A DNA stretch of 12,159 nucleotides from Treponema sp. Lineage in GTDB: Bacteria; Spirochaetota; Spirochaetia; Treponematales; Breznakiellaceae. A program made the translations under genes and the position numbers. The stretch is taken from contig JAITQR010000364.1 in the NCBI GenBank assembly GCA_031288815.1, positions 1-12,159 on the forward strand, written 5' to 3'. Within the stretch, counting starts at the first letter, position 1. The number at the start of each line of letters is the position of its first letter. Below the pieces are notes generated by a model. That model was not told where the DNA came from, ran no database searches, and was given only the letters and a program-made list of their open reading frames with translations. This document shows positions 5,957 to 12,159 of the stretch, in pieces.

Positions 5957-7691
5957 AGCCCCGATCTTTGAGCGGAACCTCCGCGCCCTTTCCCTTAACG
6001 ATCCGGCGCTTTCCAGGGAGATCGCCGGGGCCGGAGGGGGAAGCCGCTACCGCTTCGTTGAAAGCCGTTCCGGGGAGATCGTCCCCGCCATCATCGACGG
6101 CGAAGGCAGATCCCGTCCCCTCCATTCAACGGTAGACCCCAAAAGGGAGGCCGCCCGGCTGGTTTCCAGCTTCGGCAGGGACGAGAGTTTTCTCGTGTTC
6201 TTTGGTCTTGGCGGCGGCTTCCACGCGGCGGCGGCCCTGAAGCGCCCCGAAACCGGGCGGCTCATCATCGTAGAGTACGGCTTGGCGGGCCTGGCGGAAC
6301 TTTTTTCCGCCCTGGACTATGCCCCCATCCTGGGAGACAGCCGGGTAAGCCTCCTCCTGGACAGGGAACCCGCCGGCCTGGAGGCTTATATCCTGGGGAA
6401 CTACCTCCCCGCCCTTTCCGGGGGATTCCGGCTCCTTCCCCTGCGGGCAAGGACGGAGCTTTCGCCGGGGGAATTCCTCCCCGCGGGGGAGGCCGTCCGC
6501 CGGGCCCTGGAGAGGCTGTCCGCCGATTATTCGGTACAGGCCCACTTCGGAAGCCGCTGGTTCGAAAACATCCTGCGGAATTTAAAGCGGGCGGAGGAAC
6601 CGGGCCCTCCCCTCCCCCGGCCGCGCCGCGCCGCCGTCTGCGCCGCGGGCCCTTCCCTGGACATCCAGATCCCCCTTCTGGCGGAAGATCTGCGAAAAAA
6701 ACCCGCCGAACGGCCCTTCCTTATCGCCACCGATACAAGCCTCCCCGCCCTGCTTTGCGCCGGCATTGAACCGGGGGCGGTGGTTTCCATCGACTGCCAG
6801 CACATCAGCTGTTACCACTTTATGGGTTCCGGAACCGGGGACGGGAGGGGAAAAACGGTTTCCCGGCTCCCGGGCCGCCTCTTTCTGGATCTGGCAAGTC
6901 CCCCGCTTCTGGCCCGGCTTTCCGCCGCCCCCTGCTTTTTTTCGGGCGGCCATCCCCTGGCAAGCTATATTTCCCAGTATTGGCGGCCCCTCCTGCCGGT
7001 GGACAGCTCCGGCGGCAACGTCACCTACGCGGCCCTTTCCCTGGCGGAAAGGCTTGGGGCGGAACGGATAGATCTCTACGGGGCGGATTTCTCCTATCCC
7101 CTGGGGAGAACCTACGCCAGGGGAACCTATATCTACCCATTTTTTGAAAGGCGGCAGAACCGCCGCGGCCCCCTGGAGGCCCTCCACTCCGGCTTTCTCT
7201 ACCGATCCCCTTTGGAAAAGATCCCCGGGGAGGATTCGCGGCCCGGCGCTTCCTGGTATTACGAGACGGCAATCTTAAGGCGATACCGGGAACTGCTGGA
7301 GGAAAAGGCCGCCTCCATGACAAGCCGGGTTCGGCCCATGCCGGGCCTGGGCGCGCCTATCCGTATAAGGCAAAAACCCGGCCCGGGGTCTAAGCCCGGC
7401 GGACAGGCCGCCTTTAACCCCGGCCCTCCCCGGATGGGAGCCGACGAATTTCTTTCCGCCTACCGGAACAGGGTACGGGCCCTTAAGCCCCTGGACGGAA
7501 AGGCCGGATTCGGATCCGGCAACCTCCGGGAAACAGACCCGGACAGCCGCCTTATCTTGACCACCCTGCTCCCCCTGGCGGCGGCGTTGCGACGGCGGGA
7601 GCCGGGACTTCGCCCGGACGAAACCCTGGAGCGGACAAGGGCATACGCCCTTGCCAGTATAGACCGGGTACTCGGCAATACAAGCGCCTAA
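5949..7691 (+). CDS. Maf-like motility accessory factor (DUF115), second copy
   Basis: A 580-residue second Maf/DUF115 protein, clearly divergent from its neighbour. It keeps the same order: an LHSTVDPKREAARLV signature (about 58-72), a FFGLGGGFHAAAAL Gly-rich loop after it, a central AAGPSLD motif (232-238) where the first copy has GAGPSLE, and an acidic VVSIDCQ motif with D282. It then has a Pro/Gly-rich stretch around 465-500 before a helical C-terminus. The ATG lies inside the end of the upstream gene (8-nt overlap), with GGAG 7 nt before it. By family it should glycosylate flagellin or a related surface protein, or it could be a non-catalytic partner of copy one. It ends the operon; the next gene converges on it. 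Confidence 0.82.
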   Translation: MDKAPIFERNLRALSLNDPALSREIAGAGGGSRYRFVESRSGEIVPAIIDGEGRSRPLHSTVDPKREAARLVSSFGRDESFLVFFGLGGGFHAAAALKRPETGRLIIVEYGLAGLAELFSALDYAPILGDSRVSLLLDREPAGLEAYILGNYLPALSGGFRLLPLRARTELSPGEFLPAGEAVRRALERLSADYSVQAHFGSRWFENILRNLKRAEEPGPPLPRPRRAAVCAAGPSLDIQIPLLAEDLRKKPAERPFLIATDTSLPALLCAGIEPGAVVSIDCQHISCYHFMGSGTGDGRGKTVSRLPGRLFLDLASPPLLARLSAAPCFFSGGHPLASYISQYWRPLLPVDSSGGNVTYAALSLAERLGAERIDLYGADFSYPLGRTYARGTYIYPFFERRQNRRGPLEALHSGFLYRSPLEKIPGEDSRPGASWYYETAILRRYRELLEEKAASMTSRVRPMPGLGAPIRIRQKPGPGSKPGGQAAFNPGPPRMGADEFLSAYRNRVRALKPLDGKAGFGSGNLRETDPDSRLILTTLLPLAAALRRREPGLRPDETLERTRAYALASIDRVLGNTSA

Positions 7692-7748
7692 ACGGTACGG
7701 ATTCTGAAACCGCCCCATGCCCCCGCCCTCACCGGCGCTGGTTAGAGA

Positions 7749-7782
7749 GGCTTTCCCGAAGCTTCGGTTTTCGGGGAAAGCC
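7749..7782. terminator. Convergent-gene hairpin between the Maf operon and oppF
   Basis: GGCTTTCCCGAA (7749-7760) pairs with TTCGGGGAAAGCC (7770-7782) with one bulged base, giving about 12 bp. The stem abuts the oppF stop codon (7783-7785) and lies 57 nt past the second Maf stop. Neither side has a clear T-run, so termination efficiency is uncertain. It could also act as a 3'-end stabiliser for either mRNA. The rest of the 91-bp gap shows nothing more. Confidence 0.5.
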
Positions 7783-8757
7783 CTACGTGTCCCGAAAATG
7801 GCAGGCCACGTAGTGACCCGCTCCCACCGGATCCAGGGGGGGCTCGGCGCCGAGGCAGATAGACTGACGCCGGGGACAGCGGGTATGGAAACGGCAGCCC
7901 TCCGGGGGTCTGGTTTGGGAGGGAACGTCCCCCTTCAGGATGATCCGCTCCACCCCGTTGCCGGGGATGGCGGAAAGCAGGGCTTTGGTGTAAGGATGCC
8001 GGGGCTCCTCAAAGATATTCCGGTGGCTTCCGGATTCCACCAGTTTTCCCAGATACATCACCCCTACCCTGTTTGATACGTGGTACACCACGCTGAGGTT
8101 GTGGGAAATAAAAAGATAGGTAAGGGAAAATTCTTTTTGCAGATCCGCCAGCAGGTTGATTACCTGGGCCTGGATGGACACATCCAGGGCGGAGACCGCC
8201 TCATCGCAGACGATAAGTTCCGGGTTCAGGGCCAGAGCCCGGGCAATTCCTACCCGCTGTTTCTGCCCCCCGGACAACTCGTGGGGATAACGGGAAAGGT
8301 GGTACTCCGAAAGGCCGACCCGATCCATAAGGAAGCGGATCCGCTCCTGCCGTTCATCCTTTGTGCCGCTCCGGTGGATCCGAAAAGGTTCGAGCAGGGT
8401 GTCCCCGATGGTAAGCCGGGGATTCAGGGCCGCGCTGGGATCCTGGAAGATAAGCTGCATCTTCCGGCGGAAATTCTTGAGGCTTCGGCCCCGTTTCTCC
8501 GCCAGATCCTCCCCGGCAAACATCACCTTGCCGGAACTGGGAGGGTAGAGGGCGATCAAGACCCTGCCCAGGGTGCTTTTGCCGCAGCCCGATTCCCCTA
8601 CCAGGCCGTAGGTTTCACCTCGTTTTATGTCCAGGCTTACCCCGTCCACCGCCTTGATGTACTCCCGCCCCAGGTTAAGCCGCCCCCCGGCGGGGAAATA
8701 TTTCCGCAGATCTTCGGCCCGAATCAGCGCCCGCGCGCTTGCCTCCCCTTCAGCCAT
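7783..8757 (-). CDS. oppF: Oligopeptide ABC transporter ATPase, OppF/DppF type
   Basis: Cytoplasmic ATPase of a peptide (Opp/Dpp) or related nickel/sugar-oligomer importer, 324 residues. I chose the ATG at 8755-8757 because AAGGAG lies 7 nt upstream and the protein then begins just before the ABC domain. A longer in-frame opening to 8958 only reads through oppD. Motifs: Walker A GESGCGKS 54-61, Q-loop Q105, signature LSGGQ 161-165, Walker B LIVCDEA 181-187 with E186, and H-loop H219. The C-terminal oligopeptide domain has C288, C294, C301 and C319, the four-Cys pattern that binds an iron-sulphur cluster in some OppD/DppD-type ATPases. The start overlaps the oppD stop by 8 nt, so the two are coupled. 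The specific substrate cannot be told. Confidence 0.93.
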   Translation of the reverse strand: MAEGEASARALIRAEDLRKYFPAGGRLNLGREYIKAVDGVSLDIKRGETYGLVGESGCGKSTLGRVLIALYPPSSGKVMFAGEDLAEKRGRSLKNFRRKMQLIFQDPSAALNPRLTIGDTLLEPFRIHRSGTKDERQERIRFLMDRVGLSEYHLSRYPHELSGGQKQRVGIARALALNPELIVCDEAVSALDVSIQAQVINLLADLQKEFSLTYLFISHNLSVVYHVSNRVGVMYLGKLVESGSHRNIFEEPRHPYTKALLSAIPGNGVERIILKGDVPSQTRPPEGCRFHTRCPRRQSICLGAEPPLDPVGAGHYVACHFRDT

Positions 8758-9814
8758 AGCAAAACTCCTTCCCGCCCGAGGGGCTTCCCGCCGCGGCCCC
8801 GGCAGCGGCGTCCCCCGCTCCGGTTTCGGCGATCCGGGGAAAGTGGCAGCGGACCAGCCGGCCCCTTCCGGCCGGATCTTCCCCCCGCGGAGGGGAAAGG
8901 GCCGGAGAAACGGCAAGACATTCCTCCCTGGCGTAATCGCAACGGGGGGCGAAGGCACAGCCCGGGGGCATGTCGAAGGGGCTGGGGACGGTTCCCTTGA
9001 TGGCGTAGAGCCGATCCCGCCTGCTCCCTATGGCGGGAATGGAAAAGAGCAGGGCCTCCGAATAGGGGTGCAGGGGGCCTTTGAAAAGTTCGTCCACCAA
9101 ACAGGTTTCTACCACCTGGCCCGCGTACATCACCGCCACCCGGTCGCACATCTCGGAGATGATCCCCAGATCGTGGGTAATGAGGATGATCGCCGATCCG
9201 GTTTCCCGGCGCAGTTCCTTCATCAGTTCCAAAATCTGGGCCTGGATAGTTACGTCCAGGGCGGTAGTCGGTTCATCGGCGATGAGAAGCTTGGGCTTAC
9301 AGGCCAGGGCCATGGCTATCATGACCCTCTGGCGCATACCCCCGGAAAGCTGGTGGGGGTACTCCCCCAGGCGCCGGGAGGGAGAGGGGATTCCCGTGAT
9401 GGTAAGAAGCTCCAGAGCCCTGGCCCTGGCCTCCTTCTTCCCCAGGCCCTTGTGAAGGATCAGGGGTTCCATGATCTGATCCCCGCAGGTATGAATAGGG
9501 TTCAGGGAAGTCATCGGTTCCTGGAATATCATGGCGATCTCGTTACCCCGCAGATCCCGCACCGCCTTATCCGGCAGAGACATGATATCCCGGTCGTCAA
9601 AAAAAACCTTCCCTCCCAGGATCTGCCCCGGAGGGTCGGGGATAAGCCGCATCAGCGCCAGGGCGGTTACGGATTTGCCGCAGCCCGATTCCCCCACCAG
9701 GCCCAGGGCTTCCCCGGTTCCCACGCCAAAGGAAAGATCCCTCACCGCCAGGGCGACTCCCTCCTGGGTGGTAAACCGGACATTCAGGTTCTCGATACTC
9801 AACAAGGACTGCAC
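8750..9814 (-). CDS. oppD: Oligopeptide ABC transporter ATPase, OppD/DppD type
   Basis: Partner ATPase of OppF in a peptide-type ABC importer, 354 residues. The start is GTG (9812-9814) with AAAGGGG 6 nt upstream. Motifs: Walker A GESGCGKS 41-48, Q-loop Q98, signature LSGGM 156-160, Walker B LLIADEP 176-182, H-loop H214. The C-terminal oligopeptide domain carries C286, C292, C299 and C323, spaced as in DppD-type ATPases with a [4Fe-4S] cluster. The C-terminus beyond residue 330 is an Ala/Gly-rich tail. These ATPases normally work as a heterodimer under two permeases (OppB/OppC) with a substrate-binding lipoprotein (OppA). None of these genes lies next to the pair here, and the upstream neighbour points the other way. 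Confidence 0.93.
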   Translation of the reverse strand: MQSLLSIENLNVRFTTQEGVALAVRDLSFGVGTGEALGLVGESGCGKSVTALALMRLIPDPPGQILGGKVFFDDRDIMSLPDKAVRDLRGNEIAMIFQEPMTSLNPIHTCGDQIMEPLILHKGLGKKEARARALELLTITGIPSPSRRLGEYPHQLSGGMRQRVMIAMALACKPKLLIADEPTTALDVTIQAQILELMKELRRETGSAIILITHDLGIISEMCDRVAVMYAGQVVETCLVDELFKGPLHPYSEALLFSIPAIGSRRDRLYAIKGTVPSPFDMPPGCAFAPRCDYAREECLAVSPALSPPRGEDPAGRGRLVRCHFPRIAETGAGDAAAGAAAGSPSGGKEFCYG

Positions 9815-9874
9815 GGCTTACCCCTTTCGCTTTTTAGTAAGGCGGCCCGAGACGCCGGATTTTGGGACAAACTC

Positions 9875-9902
9875 ATTTTTCCTGTATTTCCATTTATGTC
9901 AA
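9875..9902 (-). promoter_or_regulatory. Sigma-70-type promoter for oppD-oppF
   Basis: On the minus strand, a perfect -35 box TTGACA (9897-9902) is followed 16 bp later by AAAAAT (9875-9880, 4/6 match to TATAAT). Transcription would start near 9868, giving a leader of about 54 nt before the GTG of oppD. This fits the two ATPase genes being expressed as their own unit. Confidence 0.5.
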
Positions 9903-9928
9903 GGTTTGAAGCGGTTTAAAAACGGTTT
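9903..9928. repeat. Three GGTTT direct repeats at helical spacing
   Basis: GGTTT occurs at 9903-9907, 9913-9917 and 9924-9928, 10 and 11 bp apart, so on one face of the helix. They lie directly upstream of the oppD -35 box and 28-53 nt before the lipoprotein start. A regulator site is possible, but 5-bp units are short and may be chance. Confidence 0.25.
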
Positions 9929-9955
9929 CCCCCGGAAAGCGCCGATAGCTTATAC

Positions 9956-10939
9956 ATGGGCCCTCATATTCCCCGCGGCGCGGCTTTCGGTATCTTCGTC
10001 TTTCTTAGCCTCTCCGCCTGTTCCAGCCTTTCGCCGGTAAGCGGCCTTCGGGAAGGCCCGCCAAAAGAGACAGGCGGCATCGGGGGTATCAGGCCGGACT
10101 GGCGGCCTTTCGCCGCGGCGGAAAGCCCTGGCTTCGCCTACTTCGCGGGAAGGATCGGGGAACCCCGTCTGGAATTCTACGCCCTCAAGATCGATCTCGG
10201 CGCGCCCGGATTGCGGATCCTGGTAGGGGCCGGGGAAACGGGCAGGGAGGAAGGGGACGCGGGGGGAGAGGAGAAAGAAGACCGAGGAAGCCCCCTTCCC
10301 GATACAGTACCTGCCACCTATGTCTCAAGCTTCGTCAGAAACAACGGGCTTCTGGCGGGGATCAACGCCGTACCCTTCGACCCGTCCTCGGACCGGGAGG
10401 GGGAAGCCCGGAGGCTGGCGGGACTCGCCGTATCGGAGGGAAGGCTTATCGCGGAGCCGGTTTCCCGCTACGCCGCCCTGGTATTCTACCGGCGGGGCGG
10501 GGCGGCGATTGTGGAACAGGCTGAACTGGACACCGAATCTTCCGGTTGGCCGGATCGGCTTGGGGATATTAAAAACGCCGTCGGGGGTTTCCACCGCATC
10601 CTGCGAAACGGGGAACTTACCCGGCGGGCCCGGGAAAAGCAGGAAGGGCCCCGTTCAGCCCGGAGCGCCGCGGGACTTTCCGACGGAGGGAAAACCCTCT
10701 ACCTCCTGGCAATCGACGGCAAACGGCCCGGCAGCCCGGGCGCCACCGAGGCGGAAACCGCCCTGATCCTCAGACAACTGGGCGCTACCGAGGGGATAAA
10801 CCTGGACGGCGGCGGTTCCAGCGCCCTGGCCCTACGCTTCCCCGACGGCGAAACCAGGCCGGTGAACACCCCGGTACACCACATCATCCCCGGCAGGGAA
10901 CGGGCCGTAGCGGTCTGTCTGGGGATCGGCGTGGATTAA
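9956..10939 (+). CDS. Lipoprotein with NAGPA-type phosphodiester glycosidase domain
   Basis: A 327-residue predicted lipoprotein. Residues 1-21 form a signal peptide with hydrophobic core GIFVFLSL, and L-S-A-C (19-22) is a lipobox, so C22 would be lipidated. The mature protein has the NAGPA fold (related to the enzyme that uncovers mannose-6-phosphate by removing GlcNAc). Visible landmarks are GINAVPF with N137, the R-S-A-R-S-A-A-G segment (233-240), AIDGKR with D254, the T264-x-x-E-T region, and the hallmark NLDGGGSS (282-289). Bacterial members are envelope enzymes that hydrolyse sugar phosphodiester linkages; the natural glycan is unknown. An acidic, Gly-rich insertion (about 96-112) breaks the early domain. 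No strong ribosome site precedes the ATG, but the signal peptide begins there, and the frame is open upstream only to 9920. Confidence 0.87.
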   Translation: MGPHIPRGAAFGIFVFLSLSACSSLSPVSGLREGPPKETGGIGGIRPDWRPFAAAESPGFAYFAGRIGEPRLEFYALKIDLGAPGLRILVGAGETGREEGDAGGEEKEDRGSPLPDTVPATYVSSFVRNNGLLAGINAVPFDPSSDREGEARRLAGLAVSEGRLIAEPVSRYAALVFYRRGGAAIVEQAELDTESSGWPDRLGDIKNAVGGFHRILRNGELTRRAREKQEGPRSARSAAGLSDGGKTLYLLAIDGKRPGSPGATEAETALILRQLGATEGINLDGGGSSALALRFPDGETRPVNTPVHHIIPGRERAVAVCLGIGVD

Positions 10940-10987
10940 ACCATTCAGAATCCCGGCCCGCGTTTTCAGCCGCTAGGCCGCGAAAAT

Positions 10988-11003
10988 GCGTTTTCTAAAA
11001 CGC
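10988..11003. other. Short perfect hairpin after the NAGPA lipoprotein gene
   Basis: GCGTTTT (10988-10994) and AAAACGC (10997-11003) are perfect inverted copies around CT, so the real stem is about 6 bp with a 4-nt loop. It lies 48 nt after the lipoprotein stop and before the stronger terminator at 11032. It may help form the 3' end. Confidence 0.3.
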
Positions 11004-11031
11004 TCCGTATTTTGCTGTTTCCAAGCGCCTG

Positions 11032-11063
11032 TTGTTCGGAAACCGAAATTTCCGAACAATTTT
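11032..11063 (+). terminator. Rho-independent terminator for the NAGPA lipoprotein gene
   Basis: TTGTTCGGAAA (11032-11042) and TTTCCGAACAA (11049-11059) form a perfect 11-bp stem with a 6-nt loop, followed by TTTT (11060-11063) on the plus strand. It lies 92 nt past the lipoprotein stop and 37 nt past the end of the convergent Gfo/Idh/MocA gene. The minus-strand side has no T-run after the stem, so it should terminate mainly the plus-strand transcript. Confidence 0.7.
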
Positions 11064-11099
11064 GCTATACCATCCATCCGGCCGGCGGCCTTAGTTTTT

Positions 11100-12159
11100 C
11101 TATTTTGCCGTATTGTAATTGCTTCCCACGGTTATGCTGCCGGAAAGATCCGTCACCGAAGCGGTTTTCTTGTAAAAATGGGGAACCTTGCCCATGATCC
11201 CTTCCACGGTATAAAACGGATCGCTCTTTTTAAGAGGCAGATCTACGGTTTTCCCTTCGGCGCCGGCCTTGTAAATGGCGGTGATAAGTTCGATGGTGAG
11301 CCTTCCGTCCTCCCCTTTGATAAGGTAATCGCTCCCCGTTTCTATGGCGCTTATAACATTGTCGATCTGTCCGGTATGGGCGATGTACTCCAAATGGGGC
11401 AGGGATTCATAGTAGCCGCTAAGCTTTTCTTCCAGGGCCGTATCTTCGACAGGGAAACCGTTTGGCTTGGAGATAGAGGCGTACACTTTCCAGGGGGCGG
11501 AAATACGGGCCTTTTCTCCCTGGAATATCACCTGCTGTTCCTCCCCGTGGTGGATGACCGAACTGGTAACCTGGGCCAGGGCGCCTTTAGCGCAGACATT
11601 CCCGGACTTCCCGTTGTATAGCATGGCGGCCACGGAAACATCCTCCACCTCCGCGTTGTCGTGGGAGGTGTTACTCAGTATGGCGCTGACTTTGGAAGGC
11701 CGGCCCAACATCCAGCCCAGCATATCAATATGGTGAACCGCGTGGTTAAGGGTACAGCCGCCCCCTTCTTTTTCCCAGGTTCCCCGCCACCACAGATCGT
11801 AGTAACAATGCCCCCGCCACCAGAAGGAATCTATCTGGGCATGAACCACCTTGCCGATAAGACCCGAGTCCAGGGTCTTTTTCAGGTTCATAACAGGATC
11901 GCGAAAGCGGTTCTGCGCTATCGGGGAGAAAACCTTGCCGCTCTTTTTCGCGGCCCTGATCATGGCGTCACATTCCTCCAGCGACGCGGCCATGGGTTTT
12001 TCCACAATAACGTTTTTCCCCGCCTTGAGGAAAGCGATGGCTATCTCGGCGTGGACATAGGGCGGAGTACAGATGCTTACCAAATCGATGGAGGGATCCT
12101 TTAGTATCGCCCGGTAGTTGTCGTAGACTTTGGCGTCCAGGTTGAAATCCGTCTTTTTC
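11100..12159 (-). CDS. Gfo/Idh/MocA-family oxidoreductase, N-terminus cut by window edge
   Basis: NAD(P)-dependent dehydrogenase of the Gfo/Idh/MocA family, which oxidises or reduces sugars, inositols and related polyols in the cytosol. The visible part is 352 residues, open to the right edge. The first Rossmann strand and its GxGxxG loop are missing, probably about 40-45 residues. Visible hallmarks are the SICTPPYVHAEIA segment, GKNVIVEKPMA with the cofactor-contacting EKP motif, and EGGGCTLNHAVHHIDMLGWMLG, which carries the catalytic-region Asp and His of the family. A Trp-rich segment (WWRG, then WWRGTW) precedes the latter and is common among relatives acting on sugars. A TTG at 12081-12083 should not be taken as the start because family-conserved sequence continues upstream of it. 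Substrate is unknown. Confidence 0.92.
   Translation of the reverse strand, partial: KKTDFNLDAKVYDNYRAILKDPSIDLVSICTPPYVHAEIAIAFLKAGKNVIVEKPMAASLEECDAMIRAAKKSGKVFSPIAQNRFRDPVMNLKKTLDSGLIGKVVHAQIDSFWWRGHCYYDLWWRGTWEKEGGGCTLNHAVHHIDMLGWMLGRPSKVSAILSNTSHDNAEVEDVSVAAMLYNGKSGNVCAKGALAQVTSSVIHHGEEQQVIFQGEKARISAPWKVYASISKPNGFPVEDTALEEKLSGYYESLPHLEYIAHTGQIDNVISAIETGSDYLIKGEDGRLTIELITAIYKAGAEGKTVDLPLKKSDPFYTVEGIMGKVPHFYKKTASVTDLSGSITVGSNYNTAK

Noticed and set aside
8758..8958. N-terminal extension of OppF by 67 residues to an ATG at 8956-8958
   Set aside because: It overlaps the oppD coding region, has low-complexity Pro/Arg content, and ignores the AAGGAG placed 7 nt before the ATG at 8755-8757.
8080..9919. 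Two long plus-strand frames (8080-9000 and 8627-9919) opposite oppD and oppF
   Set aside because: The minus strand encodes intact ABC ATPases with all motifs, so these are shadows.
10986..11621. Plus-strand frame of 211 codons after the lipoprotein gene
   Set aside because: It runs through the terminator and then opposite the Gfo/Idh/MocA gene, and has no recognisable domain.
11853..11860. Second exact GCCGATAA on the plus strand
   Set aside because: It lies inside the Gfo/Idh/MocA gene and antisense to it, with no TAAA-like -35 at 14-16 bp. One such match in 12 kb is expected by chance at roughly 0.4 per window over both strands.

Overview
This window is GC-rich, densely coding DNA from a bacterial chromosome. 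No phage, IS element, CRISPR array, tRNA or rRNA gene is visible. My best inference is a spirochaete of the Treponema group, perhaps a GC-rich gut treponeme. The reasons are two flagellin-modification (Maf/DUF115) proteins behind a sigma-28-like promoter, a treponeme-style acidic low-complexity protein, a lipoprotein with a relaxed lipobox, and an oligopeptide transporter. This placement comes from family knowledge and not from a database search.

Layout, left to right. (1) Positions 1-799, minus strand: the N-terminal 266 residues of an aldo/keto reductase, cut by the left edge. It diverges from a MIF/tautomerase-family protein (937-1281, plus) across a 137-bp gap that holds a 13-bp inverted repeat looking like an operator. 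(2) Positions 1339-1764, minus: a FtsB/DivIC-type division protein with an unusual second membrane helix. (3) A 237-bp gap carries a sigma-70-like promoter, a perfect sigma-28 -10 box (GCCGATAA) and two hairpins. (4) Positions 2002-7691, plus: four genes joined by 1-, 1- and 8-nt overlaps, namely a 685-aa very acidic repeat protein, a 122-aa protein I do not recognise, and two different Maf-like proteins. (5) Positions 7783-9814, minus: an oppD-oppF pair of peptide-transporter ATPases with its own promoter and no adjacent permease or binding-protein genes. (6) Positions 9956-10939, plus: a lipoprotein with a NAGPA phosphodiester glycosidase domain, followed by a good rho-independent terminator. 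(7) Positions 11100-12159, minus: a Gfo/Idh/MocA oxidoreductase lacking its N-terminus at the right edge.

The most interesting unit is the 2002-7691 operon. Its layout and candidate flagellar promoter suggest a periplasmic-flagellum glycosylation module in which two Maf enzymes are made in step with a small partner and a large acidic scaffold-like protein. The remaining genes are ordinary accessory metabolism (sugar/polyol oxidoreductases, peptide uptake, envelope glycan turnover). Every intergenic gap is under 300 bp and is described below.
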